NCBI GenBank assembly: GCA_018136815.1
Contig: CM030932.1
Span: 9,701,924 to 9,765,923, forward strand
Reading direction: 5' to 3'
Source: Isochrysis galbana
Taxonomy: Eukaryota > Haptophyta > Isochrysidales > Isochrysidaceae
Length of the DNA stretch: 64,000 nucleotides
The notes beneath the pieces are model-generated. The model had not been told where the DNA came from. It saw only the letters and a program-made list of their open reading frames with translations, and did not search any database. A program made the position numbers and the translations under genes. Below are positions 9,267 through 19,420 of this stretch, one piece after another; the stretch's first letter is position 1; every line of letters starts with the position of its first letter.

Positions 9267-10213
9267 TGGACACACCACTTCTTCAGGCTCTCAGTGGACG
9301 GTCCGCAATGCTGGCCCTCCTCACGTACGCCGGCTGCTACTGGGCCTCGGGCCGAGCCATCTCGCGCCCGGCGCCTTTCGGCCCACGCTGGATTGCCGCT
9401 TTGCTTGCCAACTTCTTCACCTGGCTGATGCGTGTCGTCGGAAAGTGCCCAATCACGAGCGTGCCTCCCGAGAAGCCTCTAGTCGAAGGGCGTCAGACAG
9501 AAGTCGTCTGGCACCCTCATGGTGCATACACAACCATGTGCTTCATGCACTGCGCACAGTACACTGTCGCCGCTCAGCCGCTCCAATGGTATCCAGGTGT
9601 GGCGCCCGTGCTCTTTAAAGTCCCCTTCTTCCGCGAGATGCTCCTACTGCTCAACGCGCGCTCGGTCGAGCGCAAATCACTTGAGGCACTTGTCCTCGCC
9701 GGGCACTCGATCGGCGTCCAACCCGGTGGCATTCCCGAGCAGCTACTCTCCGATCACCGACGAGAAATCGCTCTGTTTCCGCGCCATCTCGGCTTTGTAC
9801 GCCTAGCCATGCGCTATGGCCTCGATCTACTCCCCGTCTACATCTTTGGTGAAAATCAGGCGTACACGACAATGGGGGAATGGGGCCAGGCCTTGTCGGC
9901 CTTCACCTACAAATGGCTCGGCATGCCACTCGTCCCTGTCACAGGCCGATTTGGTCTTCCTTGGCTCGTACCGAAGCCAACAAACGTCCATGTGCGCTGG
10001 GGCAATGCCATCTCTGCTGGTTCCCCGAACCCAAACCCCACAAACGACGAGGTGCAGGCCGTCTTCGAACTGTACCTTGCTGAGCTGCGCCGCGTCTTCA
10101 ACAAGCACAAGGACGCTTGTCTGCCGCCGGAGGTTGCTGCGAAGGGCCTCACCGTCATGTTCCACGGCAAGGAGCCGGGCGCCTCGTTGCGCACATCAAA
10201 CTCTAAACTCTGA
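9266..10213 (+). CDS. DGAT2: Diacylglycerol acyltransferase, DGAT2/MGAT family
   Basis: Acyl-CoA:(di)acylglycerol acyltransferase that makes storage triacylglycerol at the ER or lipid droplet. The 315-aa single-exon ORF has the DGAT2 signatures: catalytic HPHG (residues 83-86), the GGIPEQ block (154-159, the family's GG-x-x-E site), and the RHLGFVRLAMRYG...PVYIFGE block (173-196). Two hydrophobic stretches (about 13-28 and 42-58) form the usual N-terminal membrane hairpin. The first in-frame ATG (9266) uses the last base of the upstream CX9C stop codon. Starting at Met15 (9308) would cut into the hairpin. There is no space for a separate promoter outside the CX9C gene, so a shared or bicistronic transcript is likely. 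Confidence 0.9.
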   Translation: MDTPLLQALSGRSAMLALLTYAGCYWASGRAISRPAPFGPRWIAALLANFFTWLMRVVGKCPITSVPPEKPLVEGRQTEVVWHPHGAYTTMCFMHCAQYTVAAQPLQWYPGVAPVLFKVPFFREMLLLLNARSVERKSLEALVLAGHSIGVQPGGIPEQLLSDHRREIALFPRHLGFVRLAMRYGLDLLPVYIFGENQAYTTMGEWGQALSAFTYKWLGMPLVPVTGRFGLPWLVPKPTNVHVRWGNAISAGSPNPNPTNDEVQAVFELYLAELRRVFNKHKDACLPPEVAAKGLTVMFHGKEPGASLRTSNSKL

Positions 10214-11524
10214 TCGGGTGCGATGGCAATCTGCTCTCCCCGAAAGAAGCACAGCTGCTTGCGGTCAGTGGATGGAGAGCAGGGTATCAATGTGCTTGAG
10301 GTGTGCAAGGGAGACGCGGTCGACGTTGTCGTCGTACAACTAGCCATCTCAAAGACGAGGAGTGCAAGAGTTCGAGCAAAAATCTGGAGCCAGACGTATA
10401 GGTTGGTGTCCACATTATGCAATGTTATGTGACGCGCACGCAACTAACTGTATAACCAGTTGCCATGTTATAATAAAACATCTGAGCGTTAGTACCACTA
10501 CCACTACTGCCACTAGCCCGGTACTACCACGACACCCCTCAGCGCACCTACCCGTAGGCCTTGACGTGGTGTGTCAAGGCGAGAAGCGCTCGATCACCAT
10601 CACCCACAGTATGGAAAAGCGTTCAATCACCATCAGCCTACACGTGGAACGCGTTCAATTGCCATCATCCCCACAGCATGGGAAAGCTTTGCTGTCACGG
10701 ATGGTTTTACGTGGTGTGTGGTGTGCACCCTAGAACTTATATTGGGATGCGGAGGGGGAGAGGGCCGCGTGAGTCGAGCCGTGATCTGACGAATTGTGAT
10801 GGCCCATAGGGCCTGAGGGCAATGAGGAAGGGGCCATGCCGGCGGCAGGCGCGGCGGAGGAGACGAGTTCGGAGGTGCTGACGGGCTGAGGCCCGTCAGC
10901 AGAGGAAGGCGGGCAGGCGGGCTTGAGCGAGGGCGAGGACGGCGGCGAAAGCGGCATCGAGCGAGCGGCGAGAGGCGAGAGCGAGTGTGAGGAGGGCTGT
11001 GATGGCAGGGGCTGGCGAGATAAGGAGAGGTTGTAGGGTATGAGTGTTACGAGAGCGAGAGCGACGAGAGCGAGAGCGACGACGGATGACGACTGGCGAC
11101 AGGACGACGGACAACGACACCCAGGAAAACACCCCGTCTCTCGCCCCACGACTTTCTCACATAACTCGACTGAAATCAAACCCAAACACTCCGGCCAGAC
11201 GACGACGGACGACGATCAGAAGGCGATCTGTCGGCGATCCCGTCTGGAAGGAGAATCGCACCATAACGGAAACGAGGGGCAATCCTGCCGCACAAGATTC
11301 CAAAAGACTTACCAAATAAGACGAGAGAAGTGCGGTGTGCCTAAGGGGGAGATGCGATGAGATTGCAAATTAAACCTGATTGCAATCACTGAAGTAGATA
11401 GAGAAGCGCGGAGAAGATAGCGAATTAAACCTATTTGCGAGGCGCCTAGGAGGGAGAAAGGTGGGGAAACTTCCCTTCTCTTCGAGAGAAAGAGAGAGAA
11501 CGCTCCACAACCCAAGACCCTATG
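10214..11524. other. Intergenic; short 33-bp tandem repeat at 10585-10690
   Basis: 3' flank of DGAT2. Three units of ~33 bp built on GCGTTCAATCACCATCA lie at about 10587-10685. 11040-11110 is GAGCGAC-rich. No gene seen. Confidence 0.55.
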
Positions 11525-11637
11525 CGTCCAAGCGAAGCTTTTTGACCGAGAACGAGAACGAGAGAATTATAACGATAAATGCCGAACGACGAAGAGAAGA
11601 GAGAAGCCTAACGAGTGTCGACTCGCGAATGCGACAC
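11525..11637 (+). repeat. ~113-bp repeat shared with 19505-19617
   Basis: Both copies, in the same orientation, begin TCCAAGCGAAGCTTTTTGAC and run through GAATTATAACGATAAATGCC to GCGAATGCGACA with only a few differences. Both sit close to a hAT remnant, so they may be an internal part of one hAT family. Confidence 0.75.
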
Positions 11638-11959
11638 CCCCCTGCTAGGATCGAGCGTCCCGCGAGGAAAGAAGAGAGCCTAACGGACATCGGAGAGCTC
11701 CGAACAAGTCACATCGATTGGATATTCGCCGATCGCCGAGACCCGCAAGCAAGCTCGGCGGAGTGATGGGGAGGGGGTATGGGGTATGGGTAGGCCGGTA
11801 TGGGGGGTATATACTTTGTGGCCCCACACATTGCTCTATCTATGAATGATGTGTGTCGTATGTCACATGCATGTCACATGCATTCACAGTTAGTATAGTG
11901 CGTGGCGGGCTCACGATCACCATATGACATACGACATACATACTTCTTACGCACACGCG

Positions 11960-12192
11960 CCCTTGCGCTTATTGCGATTGCATCGCAACATCACCGACGC
12001 CTCCACCTGATCAGCCAACGAATTAGCACGATCTGCACCAAACATGCATTGCAGCAAACTGAACACACGCTCAGACGCGGCAGAGTTGGGGCTGAGACAA
12101 AGGGCAATCCGTGCAGCAATCGCCCAAGTTGGAAACTTGGTATGGTGCGATGCCCACCATGATAGCACGTCTTTGGTTAAAGACTGCACATC
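11960..12192 (-). pseudogene. hAT transposase C-terminal dimerisation domain, split
   Basis: The minus strand encodes WWASHHTKFPTWAIAARIA, then LSPNSAASERVFSLL and an EASVMLRCNRNKR end: the hAT C-terminal dimerisation motif. The frame is cut at 12192 by the MERA copy B insertion. The missing upstream part resumes at about 15290-15471 with the duplicated target sequence. Confidence 0.8.
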
Positions 12193-12216
12193 AACTATCG
12201 TTAAACCGATAGGGTC

Positions 12217-13029
12217 ATGGAGCGCGCGCCGCTCCCCTCCCCTCCTGCCGCCCCACCCGCCGCGATGGATGATCGGGCCATGCTCGACGCCTCGAACCCG
12301 AAGCGCCCACGAGAGGGCGCCCCACCGACCAAGGTGCGCACGAGGCGCGACCCGAGCCGTCCCCGGACAGCCACACGCCAGCAAGGACACCATGCCCAGC
12401 ATGGCCACCACAGCCCCCAACTCCTCCCAACCACTCATGGCCACACGACAGCTGTGACAAGCCGGCTCAGAGCCGCATCCCATAGGGAAAGCCGCAAGGC
12501 TGGGCCCCTACAAAGCCGCGGTACTGACCCCGTGCGACAGCACGAGGCACAGACCTGGCCAGACATCTCACCAACTCCAAGGGGGGAACAGTCAAACTGG
12601 TGCAGCACAAGCTGCACCAGGGGAACGGAATGGCAGACCACCCCCAAGGGAGACCATGAAGATGGCTCTTGGGCCCAACCCGCAGTCCCTCCGTCGCCGC
12701 GGGCGACGACGAGGACAGTCGAGACAAATCCAGAACAGACCCACAGCCAAGCCTGCACCCACACAAACACCAAGAGGGGCACATGCCCACACCACAAGCG
12801 TAGCGAAACGCACCACGATCCTGATGCACCCGCATCAGACCACGCTCAAGGGGCATGGGACTCTCCCCATGCCTCCAAGACCCGCAAATTCCAGACTAAC
12901 CCCCACTCCGCCGCCGCCGGCCCTCAGATGGCAGACATCCAAGACATCGAGCAAGAGATGGAACCCACCCGGGAACGCCCCGTCCCCCGCGGAGGAACAA
13001 CAAATGCCCCCCCCAGAAATCCGCATTAG
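12217..13029 (+). CDS. MERA ORF1-like protein, copy B
   Basis: A 270-aa ORF beginning MERAPLPSPPAAPPA, low in complexity and basic. Its start is homologous to the ORF1 of copy E (57957, minus), which also begins MERAP. No RNA-recognition or zinc knuckle motif is visible, so the nucleic-acid-binding role is inferred only from its position as the first ORF of a LINE. The downstream zf-RVT ORF overlaps it in another frame. Confidence 0.45.
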   Translation: MERAPLPSPPAAPPAAMDDRAMLDASNPKRPREGAPPTKVRTRRDPSRPRTATRQQGHHAQHGHHSPQLLPTTHGHTTAVTSRLRAASHRESRKAGPLQSRGTDPVRQHEAQTWPDISPTPRGEQSNWCSTSCTRGTEWQTTPKGDHEDGSWAQPAVPPSPRATTRTVETNPEQTHSQACTHTNTKRGTCPHHKRSETHHDPDAPASDHAQGAWDSPHASKTRKFQTNPHSAAAGPQMADIQDIEQEMEPTRERPVPRGGTTNAPPRNPH

Positions 13030-14035
13030 CAAAAATGGTGAGTTCTACGCACGACATAAAGGCGTCTGGTTTGAGGCCGAACTGTCATACCTGGGCACGC
13101 CCATCATAGGAGAGCGACTACAAGGCGCACCAACCGACTTAGACATATGCCCCCCCGCTAAATGGGGGGAAGGATACAAGGGAAACAGGATACTGGAATT
13201 CCCTCTGCCGGAAGAGTACGCACTAGACGGAAGCACACCATTAGACAAAACAAAGGTGAGCCACCTAACGAAAGCCCTTCAGAAACAGAACGACAGAACC
13301 CAAACCCAAAGTGGACCTCAACGATGGAAGGATAGACTCCCGGTCAACACGAACACGAACACATGGAGGCATCTGGCTCGCATATACACCTCCCCGATGA
13401 TGACAGCAAGAGACACATACCTACACTTCCAACACATCACGCATCGACGGATTGGAACGCACAACAGATTCCCCGGAAGAGACCCGACATGCCGCCTCTG
13501 CAAGCTAGCGCACGAATCCTCCACGCACCTAGGGACATGCCCGGCGCTAGACGACATCTTTGACATGATACACGAGTTAACGGACTACCACCCAACCCAA
13601 CAAGTTTCGACAAATACCGACCAAGCCGTAGACAGATTGTTCATACTCCCCAACACGCACTCGCCACACTCTAGAGAGATACTATACATCCTAGCATGGA
13701 GATATATTCTAACAGACTTTTACAAAGTACACTTCGACGACATAACATTCGATAGCAAACAAATCAAGAGAAGAATTCTGACGAGATTCACCACCCTAGT
13801 GAAAGCAGCGCACTTCGGCAACTCCACGGACGCGGCCAGAAGAGCCCAGGCGGACATGGGTCGACAACCAAAAAAACGAATGGACACCAACGACTTCCGC
13901 CCTCTCTTCGACGCAACAGACAACGACAACGATACACTAGTACCAAGTCACACCTTAAAAATAACAACACAAAAACTAGACATCGAACATATCCTCATGC
14001 AAGAAAACAACGAACAAGCGAGCGACCAGGGATAG
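13020..14035 (+). pseudogene. MERA ORF2 C-terminal remnant with zf-RVT
   Basis: This is the 3' end of an ORF open from 12656 (stop at 14035). The part from about 13020 aligns with copy E and with the fragments at 6690-8308: SYLGTPIIGERL, PAKWGEGYKGNR, then HITHRRIGTHNRFPGRDPT followed by C-R-L-C and S-S-T-H-L-G-T-C (zf-RVT knuckle), then LAWRYILTDFY. It ends in a Lys-rich tail. There is no polymerase YxDD region upstream, so this is a deletion derivative. The long open frame suggests it was translated or is young. Confidence 0.7.
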
Positions 14036-14083
14036 CGCCCTGGCCACAAGGGAGGAGAGACTCCCAAACGACCCACCCATAGG

Positions 14084-14999
14084 TAGGGCCTGGTAAGAGT
14101 TTCGCGCCGGACCCCCCCAAGTTTCGCGCAAAAGTTTTGCAAAGTTTCGCACTAATCCGCCCAAGTTTCGCAATAAGTTTCGCAAGTTTCGCGTCTTTTT
14201 CGAGGAGTTGTATGTTGTATGTACGTACATGCAATTTTAAATGTAGCTGTAGCTGTAGTTGGTTGCTGGGGCGCCATGATGCCCCGTACGCCCGCCCCCG
14301 GGCTCTGCCAGGGTGCCAGGGTCTTTGCAAGGCCTGCGGGGATATCTTCACCCGCGCCTTCACCTGCGTCTGCGAGTGATACACTTGGTTGTAGCCACCC
14401 CGAAAATCAGCCGGGAGACGAGACGATAGGCACAAGGCACAACTAAGAACTAAGTGCGCACCCAGGACGTCCTGCCAGGACAATCCCGACACTCCGACAC
14501 GAGGAGGGAACCAGAACGACACAAGTATACGAGCACGGCGCACAAAATACCTCGATAGGTAGGGCAACGACATCTATAGATAGTCTATAGCGCATAACGA
14601 AAGGCCTCCCTCGAACTCGCACTCCGAGCCGGGCCCATGGCAGCAGAGCACCTGAGCACTTGGGCCGCACCCCCAAAACCAAAGTAAAAGGAACGAGGGG
14701 GGGAAGGAAAGGGGGCGAAGGAAAGGGAAGTAAGGGCGATGACGAACGGGAGGTAGAAAGAGGATGCCAGTCTAGCAATAGGTGTTAGCGTTAGCCCTGG
14801 ATCTTCAGATTTTTTTCCGCTCCTCGTTACTTGCCTCTCGCCAGCGGCCAGCGGCGACCGTAACCGTAACGTCGTAACGGTAAGTTTCGCGGAGTTTCGC
14901 ATACGGGCAATTTTGGGGCCCAAGTTTCGCGAAAGTTTCAGGGCCAAAAAAGTGACCCAAGTTTCGCGATGAGTTTCGCGAAACTCTTACCCGGCCCTA
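14084..14999. mobile_element. Non-autonomous hAT-like element inside MERA copy B
   Basis: 916 bp bounded by imperfect inverted repeats TAGGGCCTGGTAAGAG and, at the other end, CTCTTACCCGGCCCTA. It is flanked by an exact 8-bp target-site duplication CCCATAGG (14076-14083, 15000-15007), diagnostic for hAT. Both ends carry many subterminal AAGTTTCGC repeats. No transposase remnant is seen inside; instead it contains another retrotransposon 3' end (about 14590-14813). Confidence 0.85.
14590..14813 (+). repeat. MERA-type 3'UTR fragment nested in the hAT element
   Basis: GA-rich sequence around CAAAGTAAAAGGAACGAGGG, ending GGATCTTCAGATTTTTTT. The end matches the 3' end of copy E (minus strand, about 54634-54655), and the body resembles the 3'UTR of copy B near 15140-15215. 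Probably a 5'-truncated insertion. Confidence 0.6.
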
Positions 15000-15274
15000 C
15001 CCATAGGGGGAAGCCGCAAGGCTGGGCCCCCACATAGAGACGCGACCCAAAGCGTCTCACAGTAACTGCGAGCCAAAAGGCCTGCCCCCCCCCCTCCCCC
15101 GACGCCAGACCCAAAGTAGTGCACATGGGTCGACCGCCCAAAACCGAATAAAAAGGACCGAGGGGGGGGGCGAAAGGGGAGCGGGAGTGGGGCAAGGGCG
15201 ATGTCAGGGGGTGTCCCTAGCGAGAGGGATGGGGGATAGCAGAATTGTAGGCACCTTCAAGAATGTTTTTTTTA

Positions 15275-15471
15275 AAAGACTGCACATCGGCATGGTCGAT
15301 CTTAGTGCCCCGGCATGCAATCAGATACACGGGAAGCTCTTTCTTGAGCTCCTCCCCGACATTAAGGATGTGAGCGAAACACGTAGTAACCTTTGAGAGT
15401 TCATCAACCCAACGTTCATCAACTTTGCCGTAAGCGAAGGCCGGATTGAATGCTCGAAGAAGTCCAGTCAT
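15275..15471 (-). pseudogene. hAT transposase internal fragment (other half)
   Basis: The minus strand encodes YGKVDERWVDELSKVTTCFA...HADVQSFKKN, which runs into the sequence DVQSLTKDVLSWWASHH encoded at 12192 and below. The DVQS repeat is the translated target-site duplication of MERA copy B. A possible terminal end of this hAT element lies near 16080, where CATATCCGGATATTTTGGCC is followed by TACCCCTA. Confidence 0.7.
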
Positions 15472-16358
15472 GCGATGCTGCTTGCCGCCGTGATAAGGGG
15501 CCGCACAATTATCATTCAGACGATCCTCTAACTAAATATTCGTATGCCCCGGATACATGCTTGATGAGTGACAGCCATTGAGGAAGAGCAGACACATCAA
15601 TGGCCCTGCGCATCTCATTCTCATCAGTCACGACAAGCGTCGATTGATTGGAATACGAGATAGTCCACGAGCCGGCGAGCCGGCTCCGCAACGCCGGCGC
15701 AACGAAGAGCGTCGTGCAACGTCGCGCAGTGCCGTTCCCACTCCTACACACAAACAAGGGAAAGGCGGGCGCGGCGGCTGAGAAGAAGAGGGCGTGCGCG
15801 CACCTCATCCGGCTCACCTTGCATGACTCGCGACTCGCGCCTCGCGCTTTCCAACCCTCAGCTCTGCAGCAAATACTATAGTAACACGTTGTTACTGTAT
15901 ATGTACGTATATGTTGGGTGCCCTCCCCCCCTCCCCCCACCGTTGCCCGCTCATGGCTCATGGGGCACGCGCCTCTCCCGCTTGAGCCACCCAAACATCC
16001 AGCAGATATCCAAAAATATCCAGTTGGGCAAAAGCCCACCCAAATATCCAATTCACATATCCGGATATTTTGGCCTACCCCTATCGATGGCTCATGCTCA
16101 TGCCCCTTGGGCGGGACCCGTCGCCCGCCTCTGCTTTACACTTCGCGCACACTTCAGGACACACGCGCTAGGCGCATACTGGCTTAACATCAACAACATT
16201 TTCTATTCTACTTTCTCCCCAGGGGAGAATCGTAGGATCTCGAATGCACAAAATACATTTTCAAGACACCCACGCCAAGATGATGAAGATGAAGCACGCT
16301 CAGACAATATCACAATGAGGATACAATCGACCACAATGCAGACTCAATCTCCCGAGAG

Positions 16359-16694
16359 CTACATCGCCGACCGTCCACCCCGCGTCTCGCTCCGGCGCGC
16401 TGCCATACTAGCCGCTCTGTTCTTGGCCTTCTCCTTCTTGGCAATTGGGCCGCGCCGCTTCTTGTCTTTCTTGTGCTTGGAACCGGTCTTTTTGCCAGCA
16501 GGGCCCTTGTATCCAGGGATTGCGGCCTTCAAAGGAACATCCAAATTAAATTTGCGCTCCTTTGGAGCAGGATTGCTTGACCCGCGCTTATCGGCCGGGC
16601 GAGGGCGCCGTGGTCGCTCAGGCTCTGGCTGGGGCTCCAGCGACGACACTACTGTTGTAGCAACCATCCCATCAAAATCATACGTAGCACTCTC
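16359..16694 (-). CDS. Unknown Lys/Arg-rich C-terminus, cut by gap
   Basis: An open frame runs out of the N gap for about 110 residues to a stop. It is Pro-rich at first and then strongly basic (GSKHKKDKKRRGPIAKKEKAK). This does not look like an MFS transporter tail. It may be the C-terminus of the gene interrupted by the gap or of a different gene joined by scaffolding. No domain recognised. Confidence 0.35.
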   Translation of the reverse strand, partial: ESATYDFDGMVATTVVSSLEPQPEPERPRRPRPADKRGSSNPAPKERKFNLDVPLKAAIPGYKGPAGKKTGSKHKKDKKRRGPIAKKEKAKNRAASMAARRSETRGGRSAM

Positions 16695-16794
16695 NNNNNN
16701 NNNNNNNNNNNNNNNNNNNNNNNNNNNNNNNNNNNNNNNNNNNNNNNNNNNNNNNNNNNNNNNNNNNNNNNNNNNNNNNNNNNNNNNNNNNNNN
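16695..16794. other. Assembly gap (100 N)
   Basis: Exactly 100 N, the conventional gap of unknown size. It interrupts the MFS transporter gene. Confidence 0.99.
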
Positions 16795-17440
16795 CGTTCT
16801 GGCAGGTGGAGAGGAGAGAGTACCACGATCCGCGCGAGGCAGGGTCGGGAAACCAGGCAAGGAAGATGTTTGTAATCGATGGCCAGCCGAAGGACTGAGC
16901 GAATCCGTTCGAACCCCAAAGAAGTACCATCAGCGCGAGCGAAGACGTGGAGCCAATCGCGAGGTTGACGGCGCCCGATGCGAGCAGCGCCGCAACGAGC
17001 AAATGCTTGGGCGGAACCATGTCTATGAGCACGCCGTTGAGCAGCGCGCACGAGCCGTAGACGATCTCAAAGGTCGATCCCAGCATTCCCGCCTCGCCCT
17101 TGCCCGCGCCTAGATCGGAGAGTACGGAGGGCAGCCAGAAACCGTAGTTCTTGCGTGCCATGAGCATCGTCATGTACGCACCGTAGATGAGCGTGAACTC
17201 TCTCCATCGCCAGCGCGTGGTGTCGAGAACGGGCTGTGGCCATGGCTCGTCGAGAAGCTCCTCCTCCCGGTCCCACCGCAGCGGTGGCGCCGCGCGGGAG
17301 CTCATCTTACTGTTTGGGGGCTCCTCCAGCTCCGAGCCCGAGTGCTCTGGCGAGGTGTCTGGAGGGGCTAGCCGGAGCGGAGGGCGAGGTTTTGGGGCTT
17401 GGGAGAGCCGCTGCTCTGAGGCCGAACGGCTGAGGCACAT
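16795..17440 (-). CDS. MFS transporter, organophosphate:Pi antiporter-like, N-terminal part
   Basis: The N-terminal ~215 residues of a major facilitator. After a ~65-residue cytosolic leader come a helix with YGAYMTMLMARKNYG, then LPSVLSDLGAGKGEAGMLG, a second helix with a GVLIDMVPPKHLL loop (the MFS helix 2-3 signature), and a WGSNGFAQSFGWPSITNIFL helix. The N-G-x-x-Q-x-x-GWP pattern and RGSWYSLLSTCQN are typical of the GlpT/SLC37 branch (glycerol-3-phosphate or sugar-phosphate exchange). The start may be 17440 or the later Met at 17305. The remaining ~7 helices lie in the gap. A (TC)n tract (sense strand) lies 90 bp upstream. Confidence 0.7.
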
Positions 17441-17525
17441 CCGGACTGCGCGCAGCCCCGCCGAACCTCGCTGAGGCCCCCCTTCACCCCCACCCCCTTG
17501 ACTGGGGCTCCCTCTGGCTGCTCTG

Positions 17526-17527
<2 letters not shown>

Positions 17528-17577
<50 letters not shown>
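17528..17577. repeat. (GA)n microsatellite
   Basis: A ~50-bp GA run, followed to 17680 by GGGAGA-rich sequence, just upstream of the MFS transporter start on its non-template side. Confidence 0.95.
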
Positions 17578-17581
<4 letters not shown>

Positions 17582-17934
17582 ATAAGAAGAGGAAGAGAGA
17601 GAAAAAGAGACTGGCAGGCAGGGAGGGAGAAGGGAGGGGGGGGGAGAGAGAGAGCGAGAGAGAGGGTGAGCGGCCTGCTGATCTGTCAACCCACGGGAGC
17701 ACCCAGGCGGTAACATAATGAATCGCCCGGATATCAGAAAAGAGCGAGGAGAGGTTGGGCCTCGTCTCGCAGAATGAGGACGATGCACACTACGAACGAA
17801 CGCGGGAGGGGATGCGCCGCACGACAGAGATATGACGGAGCATTATGTAAAGAACAGGCATAGACGAGGGAGACGAGGAGACGATCCAAGAACCTGGAAC
17901 GCGCGCGACAGATAGACACAGAGACAGGCAACTA

Positions 17935-18630
17935 ATTATTCCTCTCCCCCTTACCCCTCCCCGTCTCTCTCTTGACCCCCCCCCCCCGTCTCTCTCTCTC
18001 TCGGCTTCTCCCGCGCTGCTCTCCCTCCCCCCCCCCCCCCCCCCCCCGCGCGCCCAAGGGAAGAAGCCCCGCTCTCTCTCGTGCGCAGCTCCGCTCTCAG
18101 CTCGCCTTCCCCCCTCTCTCCCCCTTCCCCCTCTTCTCTCCCCCTCTCTCCCCTCTCCTTCTCTCCCCCTCTCCCCCTCTCCCCCTTCTCCCCTTCTCCC
18201 CCTTCCCCCTTCCCGCGCGGACCTCCCCGCCCCCCCGCCCCCGCCCCCCCCCCCTCCCGCGCCCCCCAGAGGGCTCATTCGAGGCTTCGTCAAAAGGCCC
18301 TTTTGACCGGCTCACCTTCCCCTCATTCGCTTCGTCAAATCTCTCCACGACGTAATCCTGACTCCTCCCCCCCACCCCCCACCCTTTTTTTTTCTGGAGC
18401 AGCGGCCTGCAAGTCTCAAGAGCGAGAGAAGCGTGGCGGCGTGCGGCGTGACCCTCTGGGTCTACTCTACTCTAGAGCAGAAGGCTCGTCCGTGGACAGT
18501 TCCAGTTATTCCCTCCGAGCAAGCCTTAGCAGAATCCGCCGCCGTCTCGGTCCGGTCCATGGACGGATTTGAAGCGGGCTCTTGGCTCTTGCTCTTGGCT
18601 CTTGGCGGGCTTGGAGTTGGAGTAGCTGCT
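17935..18630. other. Pyrimidine-rich intergenic region
   Basis: Long CCCCCTCTCTC tracts. The only structure noted is GTCAAAAGG-C-CCTTTTGAC, a 9-bp-arm palindrome near 18288. ORFs here are compositional. No gene seen. Confidence 0.5.
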
Positions 18631-18944
18631 AGCTAAGTCATGTCAAGTCGCGTTCCGTCAAAAGAGGGCCAGGTGATATTTTTTTCGCCCAGAAATGCTT
18701 GTTTTCTTTTTAGGTAGGAATGCCACAAAAATTCCCCCAGAGCCAGAGTATTATTATTACGAAGATGAGTAGGCGCGTGCGCATAGCACCTCCCCCCCCC
18801 AAAGAAACACACACACACGGTAACCCCAAGCTACACAGGCTGAGTTTTCATCTTTTTCTAACATTGGGTGGCGAGTGCGCATGCCAACGCTTTTCCTCTG
18901 CGTTTCCTCTAAGGCCGACAAGATATTTCGCACGGAGCACATAT

Positions 18945-19205
18945 GATGACTTGCGATCACATCGTGCACGCCGTGCATGGGCACGGCGCGATGTGCATCG
19001 GTCCCCCCGCGGAGACGCCGTGCGTGCGCATGACAACTGTTTCCCTCTGCGTACCATCTAAGGCCCACAACTACGTAAACGTGCAGTATAAGATATGTTT
19101 CTCTACTGTGATGACTTGCAATCACATTGTGCACGCCGTGCATGGGCACGGCGCGGTGTGCATCGGCCCTCCCCCGCGGGGGCGCCGTGCGTGCGCATAG
19201 CAACT
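18945..19205. repeat. Tandem ~165-bp satellite-like repeat, inverted relative to 7.2 kb
   Basis: Two units start GATGACTTGC (18945 and 19110), and the end of an earlier unit is visible from about 18850. Each holds CACGCCGTGCATGGGCACGG and a GGCGCCGTGCG block. The reverse complement matches the 7231-7690 array. A T-tailed retroelement end abuts it at 19206. Confidence 0.75.
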
Positions 19206-19420
19206 TCCAGGGAAAAAAAATCTTCTTAAAAATTCCCGCTACATGTGCGGCGTGAGGCAGTGTGCTAGTGAACCTCCCTAACTCCCTATTACCCAACCTT
19301 AACCCCTAACAACCTCCTCCCCCTTCCCCAGTTCTCTCTTTGGCGGAGAAGCCGGTTCCAGGGAGGCCGCGCGCTCTGCTTCGGCCAGGAGTTGGAGAGA
19401 GGGGGGTGGGAGATTGTGGC
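19206..19420 (-). repeat. Retrotransposon 3'UTR, T-tailed, minus strand
   Basis: The reverse complement matches 8430-8638, ending AAATTTTTAAGAAG-type sequence then T8. Both copies lie near the 165-bp satellite. Confidence 0.7.

Larger units (their letters stand above)
12193..15274 (+). mobile_element. MERA retrotransposon copy B with target-site duplication
   Basis: The element is bounded by AAAGACTGCACATC at 12179-12192 and 15275-15288, a 14-bp target-site duplication typical of non-LTR elements. It opens with the hairpin CTATCG-TTAAAC-CGATAG (12195-12212), 4 nt before an ATG (12217) starting Met-Glu-Arg-Ala-Pro. It ends in a GA-rich 3'UTR and a T-run (15265-15273). A hAT-type element (14084-14999) is inserted near its 3' end. 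Endonuclease and reverse transcriptase core are missing. Confidence 0.8.

Noticed and set aside
16085..16090. Exact right end of the outer hAT element at 11.8-16.1 kb
   Set aside because: A TACCCCTA end is present, but I could not find a convincing matching left end or 8-bp duplication, so boundaries were not claimed.
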